Origin: JAGLRQ01 sp965369805
Lineage (GTDB): Bacteria > Auribacterota > UBA6266
Reading direction: 5' to 3'
Length of the DNA: 7,911 nucleotides
Assembly: GCA_965369805.1 (NCBI GenBank)
Contig: CBDURG010000088.1
Span: 1-7,911 of the forward strand
A program made the position numbers and the translations under genes. Positions 1 to 5,266 of this stretch are shown piece by piece; position 1 is the first letter of the stretch; every line of letters starts with the position of its first letter. Under the pieces are notes generated by a model that saw nothing but the letters and a program-made list of their open reading frames with translations, had not been told where the DNA came from and searched no databases.

Positions 1-1
1 A

Positions 2-130
2 GTAGAAGAGATCGAGACAGCAATAACGGAATTAAGAACAAACGTACGCTTACAAAAAGAAGCAGGACCAAAAAAGCTTTTCAAAGAATTACGGAACATT
101 GAGGGAATTAAGAAAATCTCTCTGGATTAA
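2..130 (+). CDS. C-terminal fragment of an unidentified protein
   Basis: An open frame enters from the left edge and runs 42 codons to a TAA at 128-130. The fragment is charged and amphipathic. It ends in a helix-strand pattern (FKELRNIEGIKKISLD) of the kind that closes small ferredoxin-like folds such as ACT-like regulatory domains, including the tails of some MgtC-type membrane proteins. That resemblance is only a general impression and I do not assign a function. Coding is supported by the uninterrupted frame and by the way it ends exactly where the convergent thioredoxin gene ends: the two stop codons overlap in one TTAA. No terminator hairpin lies between the two genes. Confidence 0.5.
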   Translation, partial: VEEIETAITELRTNVRLQKEAGPKKLFKELRNIEGIKKISLD

Positions 131-630
131 AGCAACTTTTTTATCTCTTCCTCAAAAAAATCCTTACTTCCAAATCCAACATGTGTTTTTCCCACTTTTC
201 CGCTCCTGTCGTAAATTACCGTATGGGGAAGCCCGGTAACTGAATATTTAGAGACTATCCCTCCGGAATTTAGAAAAACAGGAAAATTTATTTTATTTTT
301 CTCAACAAAGCTTTGTATTTTATCAACATTTGCTTTGTCTAAGGAAACAGCCATAACTTCCAACCCTTTATCTTTATACTTTCCGTATAAATCTATTAAA
401 CCCGGCATTTCTTTTTTACAGTAAAAACACCATGTAGTAAAAATATTCAGTATTACAACCTTGCCTTTGTTATCGGCGAGAAGACTGTCTAACCCTGCCG
501 CATCAATCTTCTTAATCTCGGGGACAGGCCCCGAATTATCCTTTACCACTGCCACAGAATCCCCTCTCCCGCATGATGTAACAGACCCCATCACAAACAT
601 AATTAATAGAAACAAACAAAAATTTTTCAC
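127..630 (-). CDS. TlpA/ResA-like thiol-disulfide oxidoreductase, probable lipoprotein
   Basis: This is a 167-residue thioredoxin-fold protein of the TlpA/ResA/AhpC-TSA type, which reduces or exchanges disulfides of exported proteins in the periplasm. Residues 1-19 form a signal peptide. It is followed by a lipobox-like VTSC with Cys20, so membrane anchoring is likely, although the lipobox is not a perfect L-[AS]-[GA]-C. The active site is W67-C68-F-Y-C71, followed by KKEMP, in the family position; the central FY replaces the commoner xP. The cis-proline loop is GLPHT with Pro135. Length is typical. The start is a GTG (630-628) with AGGGGA (645-640) 9 nt upstream. It is probably the last gene of a minus-strand unit that begins at the promoter near 1036 and includes the 52-codon ORF 55 bp upstream. 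The client protein is not evident; copper-linked or cytochrome c maturation roles are both possible. Confidence 0.93.
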   Translation of the reverse strand: MKNFCLFLLIMFVMGSVTSCGRGDSVAVVKDNSGPVPEIKKIDAAGLDSLLADNKGKVVILNIFTTWCFYCKKEMPGLIDLYGKYKDKGLEVMAVSLDKANVDKIQSFVEKNKINFPVFLNSGGIVSKYSVTGLPHTVIYDRSGKVGKTHVGFGSKDFFEEEIKKLL

Positions 631-685
631 TCTGTCATATCCCCTAACTTATGTATTAAAAAGAACTCAACAGGAAAATATGCTT

Positions 686-844
686 TTAATCCTTTATATG
701 CTTTTTCCCTTCACCTACAGGAAAAATTGCATAATAATTTGAGCTATCCTGTTCAGGTGAAACAAATTTCGCGCAGACACCTTTTTTTCTGCCGCGTTGG
801 GCGCCCATCTTAGAAAGGTGAATTTCTTTACATCTCCATCTCAT
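686..844 (-). CDS. Small basic protein, 52 aa, unknown function
   Basis: This is an ATG-to-TAA frame of 52 codons that I found by reading the minus strand. Its ribosome site is a perfect AAGGAGG (859-853) 8 nt before the ATG, the strongest Shine-Dalgarno in the window. The product starts MRWRCKEIHLSKMG, continues with a basic stretch QRGRKKG and ends PVGEGKKHIKD. It has two cysteines (C5, C24), no signal peptide and no membrane segment. I do not recognise a family. The basic patch could suit nucleic-acid binding, but that is a guess. It sits 28 nt downstream of the intrinsic terminator (899-872) and 55 bp upstream of the thioredoxin gene on the same strand, so its expression probably depends on read-through of that terminator. 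An internal ATG at codon 13 is an alternative start but lacks as good a ribosome site. Confidence 0.6.
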   Translation of the reverse strand: MRWRCKEIHLSKMGAQRGRKKGVCAKFVSPEQDSSNYYAIFPVGEGKKHIKD

Positions 845-871
845 AAAGTTAGCCTCCTTTTTTCAGACAAT

Positions 872-899
872 AAAAAAACCCCGAAATTATATCGGGGTT
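872..899 (-). terminator. Intrinsic terminator upstream of the 52-aa ORF
   Basis: Read on the minus strand, AACCCCGA pairs with TCGGGGTT around a 7-nt loop, an eight-base-pair stem, and a run of seven T follows at once. This is a textbook Rho-independent terminator for leftward transcription. On the plus strand the hairpin is not followed by a T tract, so it acts in one direction only. It lies between a strong promoter and a small gene on the same strand with no recognised complete gene before it. That placement favours a regulated (attenuation) role or the end of a small RNA. Confidence 0.85.
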
Positions 900-969
900 A
901 AACTTTGCATCCTAAAAAATTGAACGTGGGTACTTTAAAGAACCTGCCTATTTTAGACAACTTTCGCAT
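898..969 (-). CDS. Possible 23-aa leader peptide
   Basis: An ATG (969-967) with GGAAGG (981-976) at a 6-nt spacing opens a 23-codon frame ending in TAA at 900-898. The peptide begins MRKLSKIGRFFK and ends FLGCKV. It is basic and hydrophobic, with a single cysteine two codons before the last. Its stop codon overlaps the first bases of the terminator stem, so a ribosome at the stop would cover the 5' arm of the hairpin and could block termination. That geometry is what a translated attenuation leader would need. It could also be a chance ORF: short frames are common in AT-rich DNA, and the ribosome site is good but not perfect. Confidence 0.35.
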   Translation of the reverse strand: MRKLSKIGRFFKVPTFNFLGCKV

Positions 970-1007
970 ATCTTGCCTTCCAACCCCCTGTCTCAAAATT
1001 TGTCATA

Positions 1008-1036
1008 ATATTATTCCACTTCAATGGTTAAGTCAA
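1008..1036 (-). promoter_or_regulatory. Promoter, minus strand, near-consensus sigma-70 type
   Basis: On the minus strand, TTGACT (1036-1031) and TAATAT (1013-1008) are separated by exactly 17 nt. The predicted start is near 1001. It would drive the leader RNA, the 52-aa ORF and the thioredoxin gene. The imperfect inverted pair AATGG (1023-1027) and CCATT (1044-1048) flanks the -35 hexamer and might be part of an operator, though five-base arms are weak evidence. Confidence 0.7.
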
Positions 1037-1067
1037 GGGGAATCCATTTTCCATTATTTTGTTACAC

Positions 1068-1096
1068 TTGACACAATTCAAAGGACTGCTTATTAT
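1068..1096 (+). promoter_or_regulatory. Promoter, plus strand, near-consensus sigma-70 type
   Basis: TTGACA (1068-1073) and TATTAT (1091-1096) are separated by 17 nt. The predicted start is near 1103, leaving an untranslated leader of about 70 nt before the gene at 1174. That leader contains nested inverted repeats: ACTCT (1101-1105) with AGAGT (1134-1138), and CCGC (1114-1117) with GCGG (1125-1128). They could form a 5' hairpin. The promoter is divergent from the one at 1036-1008; the two -35 hexamers are 31 bp apart, so one regulator could affect both. Confidence 0.75.
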
Positions 1097-1173
1097 TAAC
1101 ACTCTACTTCTCCCCGCAAAGTTCGCGGCCCTGAGAGTTTATAGAAAACGATAGATATGATAAGAAGGAATAT

Positions 1174-2007
1174 ATGAAAAACCATGACAATACAACAATC
1201 ATAAGTTTCAGTGATAGCAAGAATCTCACTTTTAATGTAATTGGCCAAAAACCGTCCAAGCTTAAGAAACCCACTATCGGCATACTGCAGTTCGCGGCAA
1301 AAGGTGAAAATCCAGCCGTGGGAACTTTTACAAGGCAATTTCCAAAAAGATTTGTTGAAGCATTCAATTACATTGAAGAAATAAAAGGGTTCTCCTACCT
1401 TTTTACAGGAAAGAATAAAGAAAATCGTTTAAGATATTTTATTTTCAATAATATTTTTAATCCTGATATGCTGGATAATTTTTGCCATGAGCTTAATCTC
1501 GATTATATTATTTTCGGTGTCATAGATATTGATAATGGATTTGAAATAGATACCGCTCTTTTTGAATCAAAGAAAAAAGAAGTAATTTTCAAAAAGAACT
1601 ATCAGAGTAAAAACCATGAGGATATCCTTATCCTTCTTGATGAATCTTTTAAAGATATCGCGAAAATCCTTAAACTCAAAACAGGTAACTTCAACTACTT
1701 TGAAAATCTTACCGACAACCCCATGGCTTTTCTCTTCTACTGTGAGGCAATGAGCAAACTTGAAACGAGGTATCTTGATATCCCCTATGAACCGATTGAG
1801 ACAGCTATGTCTTTCCTTAAGGCCCTGCGTTTTGACAAGTTTCTGGAAGACGCTTCTAAAAAGTTTCTGGCTATCTGTGCTGAATCGGAAAAATTCTCAA
1901 ATCCAAACGCGGGACTTGAGCTGGTAAGCTCTTATCTTTCCTTCGACCCCAATAATAGACTTGCTTCGCAGGTTAAAGATTCTCTGGAAAAAAATAGTAC
2001 AGAATAA
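1174..2007 (+). CDS. TolB-like (COG5616-like) N-terminal domain protein with helical C-terminus, function unknown
   Basis: This is a 277-residue protein with no signal peptide or membrane segment, so probably cytosolic. Residues 33-40 (PTIGILQF) followed by a helix, and then LNLDYIIFGVIDIDNGFEID at 107-126, a TGxxLW-like strand region and LDESFKDIAKILKL at 155-168, follow the plan of TolB-like N-terminal domains. In such proteins a strand xxVLPF is followed by LGxDYxLxGxIxxxGxxxxVxxxLxDxxTG and then a helix ending in a small hydrophobic pair. Those domains often precede TPR repeats in signalling proteins. Residues 182-272 here are helical and TPR-like, ending SYLSFDPNNRLASQVKDSLEK. No catalytic residue is evident. 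AAGGA (1165-1169) lies 4 nt before the ATG. It is transcribed toward the efflux operon. The fold assignment is by pattern only; the biological role is unknown. Confidence 0.85.
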   Translation: MKNHDNTTIISFSDSKNLTFNVIGQKPSKLKKPTIGILQFAAKGENPAVGTFTRQFPKRFVEAFNYIEEIKGFSYLFTGKNKENRLRYFIFNNIFNPDMLDNFCHELNLDYIIFGVIDIDNGFEIDTALFESKKKEVIFKKNYQSKNHEDILILLDESFKDIAKILKLKTGNFNYFENLTDNPMAFLFYCEAMSKLETRYLDIPYEPIETAMSFLKALRFDKFLEDASKKFLAICAESEKFSNPNAGLELVSSYLSFDPNNRLASQVKDSLEKNSTE

Positions 2008-2009
2008 CC

Positions 2010-2049
2010 AATAAAACGCGGGAACAGAAATTACACACAATCTATCCCG
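2010..2049 (-). terminator. Probable terminator of the efflux operon
   Basis: On the minus strand, CGGGATAG (2049-2042) pairs with CTGTTCCCG (2027-2019) with one bulged T. The loop is further closed by ATT pairing with AAT. CG and then TTTTATT (2016-2010) follow. This lies about 20 bp past the pump stop codon in the 62-bp gap between convergent genes. The stem is imperfect and the T tract is interrupted, so the call is moderate. In the other direction the T-rich tail is weaker, and no separate terminator for the rightward gene is seen. Confidence 0.45.
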
Positions 2050-2069
2050 GCTTAAATTTGCAAAGCATA

Positions 2070-5000
2070 TTATTTTATTTTCTTCACAGATCTTTCATAC
2101 CACCAACTGTATAATACAGGTACAAGTATAAGATTTGAGAGTGTAGCCGTTACCAGCCCCCCAATGGTAGGCGCTGCCATGGGCTTCATTATTTCTGAGC
2201 CTGTGCCCGTCGAAAACATGATCGGAATCAAGGCAAGAATTGTTGTCATTGCCGTCATTGCCGCGGGCCTTATTCTAAGCATACCGCCCTCTAAAACTGT
2301 GTTTCGTATCAGTTCAACCGTCTTTGGAGCTTTTTCCTTAAATAAACTATCAAAAGTTGAAAGCAAAACAACAGCATTATCAGTAGCCACGCCGAACAGG
2401 GCAATAAACCCGACCCATACAACAGTGGAAAATTTAAATCCCAGGAAATAAAGAAGAATTATGCCGCCCATCAGTGAAACAGGTATACCGGATGAGAGGA
2501 TCAGAAGCGAGCCAAACTTTTTAAAAGCCATATAAAGCAGTACCATTATAATTCCAAGAGATATAAACAAAGACGGCAGAAGCCGTTTTCTTGATTCTAT
2601 CTCAGATTCAAACTGGCCTGACCAGGAGATAAAATATCCAGGGGGAAGCTTTAGTTCACCGGCACTGATCTTTTCCTGAACAGACTTCCGGGCATTTTTC
2701 ACAAAATCAATCAGGCCAACTTTATCCTGGTTAACATTAATAAAAACCCTCGCATAGGTCTGTGTATTTTCAGCGTTTATTACTGCGGGCCCGAGAACCT
2801 TCTTTAGGTTCGCTACCTCTGTAAGGGGTATTTGTTTTCCGTCAGCCGAAGGCACAAAAACCCTTTTTAATGCCTCCGGGCTGTCCCTGAGTTCCCTCAA
2901 ATAGCGAATCCTTATGGGATATCGTTCCCTTCCTTCAACGGTCGTTGTCAAATTCATCCCTCCAACCGCTGTCATAACTATATGCTGGATATCGCCAACT
3001 TTTAAGCCGTACCTCGCGGCTTTTTCTCTATCAACCTCTATCTCAAAATAAGGCCTGTTTGATGAACGTTCCGCGAAGGGGCTGACCGCTCCTTCAACCT
3101 TACTTACAATCTTTTCAATTTCAATTCCAATATCTACAATCTTATTTAAGTCAGGCCCGAATATCTTAACGCCAATAGGGGTTTGAATTCCGGTGGCCAG
3201 CATATCTATCCTGTTTCTTATAGGCTGAGTCATTATAGGGCTTACCCCGGGCATCCTGGTTTTCTCCTGGATTTCCTGAATCAGTTTCTCTCTGGTTAAT
3301 CCTTTCCTCCAGTGTTTCTTGTCTTTAAGATGAATTATTGTTTCAATCATACCTACGGGAGCGGGGTCCGTAGCAGTCTCAGCCCTTCCCAGCTTGCCCA
3401 CAACCCACTCGACTTCAGGGAACTCTTCTTTTATTATAATATCCTGCTTTTTCATAACTTCCATTACCTGAGTTAAAGAAGCACCCGGAAGAAGAACAGG
3501 CATAAACAAAAGGTCCCCCTCATTTAAAGGAGGCATGAACTCCTGTTTCATTTGCGAAGCGCAAAATAATCCCGCGGCAATAATGCAAAAGGATAACAGC
3601 AGAGGAATCCACTTATGGTTAAGAGACCATTTTAAGACAGGCTTATAAAGCTTATGAAGACTCCGCGTTGTAATATTCTCTTCGGCCGAGCGCAATTTCC
3701 CTCTTAAAAGGTAATAACACAGGGTCGGAAGCAGGGTCAGCGCTATAATAGCCGCGCCTACCATTGCGAATGTTTTTGTAAAAGCCAAAGGCCTGAAAAG
3801 TTTCCCTGCCTGGCCCGTTAATACAAAAACAGGAATGAATCCGACAATTGTTGTAAGCAAACTGAATAATACAGGCCTGCCCACCTCCCCGGCACTTTTA
3901 ACGCACGTTTGTAATCTTACGTCCCGGCTCAAACGCTGAACATTCAGCTCTCTGCGCTTCTCCTCTATTCTCCTGTAAATATTCTCAACAATCACACAAC
4001 CTGAATCTACCATCACACCAATTGCTATGGCTATGCCTCCAAGTGACATGATATTAGCGCCGACACCAAGAAAACCCATAAGTATAAATGCGATAAGGAT
4101 ACCGACCGGCAGGACAAGCGAAATAATAATACTGCCCCAGAAATGCAGCAAAAACACGCTTATAACAAATAGGGTTATAATTATTTCCTGTATCAGCGCG
4201 GTTTTTAAGGTATTTATGGAACGCTGAATTAAACCTGTACGGTCATAAAAAGGAACTATTTGAACACCTTCCGGAAGCCCAACGGAAAGTTCTTTTATTT
4301 TTTCTTTTACACGCTCTATAACCTTTAAAGGATTTTCGCCGTAGCGCATTATTACAACGCCGCCGGTAACTTCTCTTCCCTCTTTATCAAGGGCTCCCCT
4401 CCTGAATTCAGGGCCAATGGTTACTGTCGCAATATTTTTAACGTAAATAGGAACCCCGTTTTTAACATCAATAACTATATTCTCAATATCGGATACATTT
4501 TTGATAAAGCCCACACCCCGGACAATAAATTCCATTCCGCCTTCTTCAAAAACCTTGGCACCTACGTCTAAATTTGAATTCTGAACGGCGTTTATCACCT
4601 CGTGAAGTTTAATCTCATTCGCAAACAGCTTATTAGGATCAACATCTATTTGATACTGCTTAATATACCCGCCTACAGATGCGACCTCAGAAACCCCTTT
4701 CACTGAATTTAGCTGGTACCTGATATACCAGTCCTGAATTGTCCTGAGTTCAGACAGGTCATAACCTTCACCCTGCCTGGCGGTAGGCACGGCTTCAACC
4801 GTATACCAGAAAATCTGGCCAAGGCCCGTCGCATCCGGGCCAAGTGTTACATTCGCATCTTTCGGGATATTCTGTTTAGCGAAATCAAGCCTTTCAAGCA
4901 CTCTCGTGCGTGCCCAATAATAATCAGCATCATCTTCAAATATCATATTAACCAGCCCAAAGCCAAAGGCCGAGGTCGAGCGCACTACTTTAACCTTTGG

Positions 5001-5228
5001 AATCCCCATCAGGCCGGTCGTCAAAGGATAAATAACCTGGTCTTCTATATCTTTAGGGCTTCTGCCCGGCCAGTCAGCATACACAATAACCTGCAGCTCT
5101 CCAATATCAGGAATAGCATCAACAGCAGTGTTCTTCATTGAATAATATCCGCCAATCACAATAAATATAAAAACAGTTATAACCAGAAATCTGTTCTTAA
5201 GGCAGTTTTCAATTAATTTATTAATCAT
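2070..5228 (-). CDS. cusA: CusA-type heavy-metal RND efflux pump, Cu(I)/Ag(I) likely
   Basis: This 1052-residue inner-membrane proton-driven RND transporter of the heavy-metal (HME) branch is full length. It has the usual two halves, each with one transmembrane segment, a large periplasmic loop and a bundle of membrane helices (about 12-30, 343-508, 540-560, 885-1045). The metal site of E. coli CusA is three methionines (M573, M623, M672). They are matched here by M576 in LLFMP, M627 in VGMIET and M676 in RNRIDMLATG, within strongly CusA-like surroundings (EFMPPLNEGDLL, AETATDPAP). The intramembrane proton-relay aspartate is D408 in GVMVD. The ATG has AAAGGA 6 nt upstream. It is the third gene of the operon, 38 bp after the adaptor. 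Odd points are the partner relay positions, Asp950 for CusA Glu939 and Ala989 for CusA Lys984. The family is certain; copper/silver specificity is strong inference. Confidence 0.96.
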   Translation of the reverse strand: MINKLIENCLKNRFLVITVFIFIVIGGYYSMKNTAVDAIPDIGELQVIVYADWPGRSPKDIEDQVIYPLTTGLMGIPKVKVVRSTSAFGFGLVNMIFEDDADYYWARTRVLERLDFAKQNIPKDANVTLGPDATGLGQIFWYTVEAVPTARQGEGYDLSELRTIQDWYIRYQLNSVKGVSEVASVGGYIKQYQIDVDPNKLFANEIKLHEVINAVQNSNLDVGAKVFEEGGMEFIVRGVGFIKNVSDIENIVIDVKNGVPIYVKNIATVTIGPEFRRGALDKEGREVTGGVVIMRYGENPLKVIERVKEKIKELSVGLPEGVQIVPFYDRTGLIQRSINTLKTALIQEIIITLFVISVFLLHFWGSIIISLVLPVGILIAFILMGFLGVGANIMSLGGIAIAIGVMVDSGCVIVENIYRRIEEKRRELNVQRLSRDVRLQTCVKSAGEVGRPVLFSLLTTIVGFIPVFVLTGQAGKLFRPLAFTKTFAMVGAAIIALTLLPTLCYYLLRGKLRSAEENITTRSLHKLYKPVLKWSLNHKWIPLLLSFCIIAAGLFCASQMKQEFMPPLNEGDLLFMPVLLPGASLTQVMEVMKKQDIIIKEEFPEVEWVVGKLGRAETATDPAPVGMIETIIHLKDKKHWRKGLTREKLIQEIQEKTRMPGVSPIMTQPIRNRIDMLATGIQTPIGVKIFGPDLNKIVDIGIEIEKIVSKVEGAVSPFAERSSNRPYFEIEVDREKAARYGLKVGDIQHIVMTAVGGMNLTTTVEGRERYPIRIRYLRELRDSPEALKRVFVPSADGKQIPLTEVANLKKVLGPAVINAENTQTYARVFINVNQDKVGLIDFVKNARKSVQEKISAGELKLPPGYFISWSGQFESEIESRKRLLPSLFISLGIIMVLLYMAFKKFGSLLILSSGIPVSLMGGIILLYFLGFKFSTVVWVGFIALFGVATDNAVVLLSTFDSLFKEKAPKTVELIRNTVLEGGMLRIRPAAMTAMTTILALIPIMFSTGTGSEIMKPMAAPTIGGLVTATLSNLILVPVLYSWWYERSVKKIK

Positions 5229-5266
5229 AATTAATCCTTTTTCTTAATACGCATATTTCTCCGGCT

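Larger units (their letters stand above)
872..1001 (-). ncRNA. Terminated leader RNA / possible attenuator (about 130 nt)
   Basis: Transcription from the promoter at 1036-1008 should start near 1001 and stop at the terminator ending near 872, giving an RNA of about 130 nt. Two structures can be drawn by eye. An ATTTT(G)AGACA arm (999-989) pairs with TGTCTAAAAT (959-950), giving ten base pairs with one bulged G. The second is the terminator hairpin (899-877). The first stem encloses a GGAAGG ribosome site and the ATG of a 23-codon ORF. GGGGTT at 987-982 is complementary to AACCCC at 899-894, the 5' arm of the terminator, so an antiterminator pairing is possible. I could not match it to 6S, SRP, preQ1, c-di-GMP, TPP, fluoride or other riboswitch consensus sequences I know. 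It may be a leader of the small gene and tlpA-like gene, or a free small RNA. Confidence 0.5.

Noticed and set aside
631..685. A separate promoter directly before the thioredoxin gene
   Set aside because: A TTGAGT hexamer is present but no acceptable -10 lies at 16-18 nt, so I prefer transcription from the promoter at 1036.
872..1001. Identification of the leader as 6S RNA, SRP RNA, preQ1 or c-di-GMP riboswitch
   Set aside because: Isolated similarities (ACCCAC, GGAAGG, GGTTC, GATGCAAAG) occur, but the order and pairing required by those classes are not present.
953..1006. 17-codon minus-strand frame starting ATG at 1006
   Set aside because: The ATG lies upstream of the predicted transcription start, right after the -10 hexamer, and it has no proper ribosome site.
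905..1099. Plus-strand open frame of 64 codons in the intergenic region
   Set aside because: It has no ribosome site, its composition is not protein-like, and it runs antisense to the leader and terminator and across both promoters.
1096..1367. Two overlapping minus-strand frames of 80 and 87 codons
   Set aside because: Both lie mostly antisense to the start of the well-supported gene at 1174 and cross its promoter region; no ribosome site or recognisable domain.
2164..2451. Plus-strand 95-codon frame inside the pump gene
   Set aside because: It is antisense to highly conserved RND coding sequence; the composition is a mirror of hydrophobic helices.
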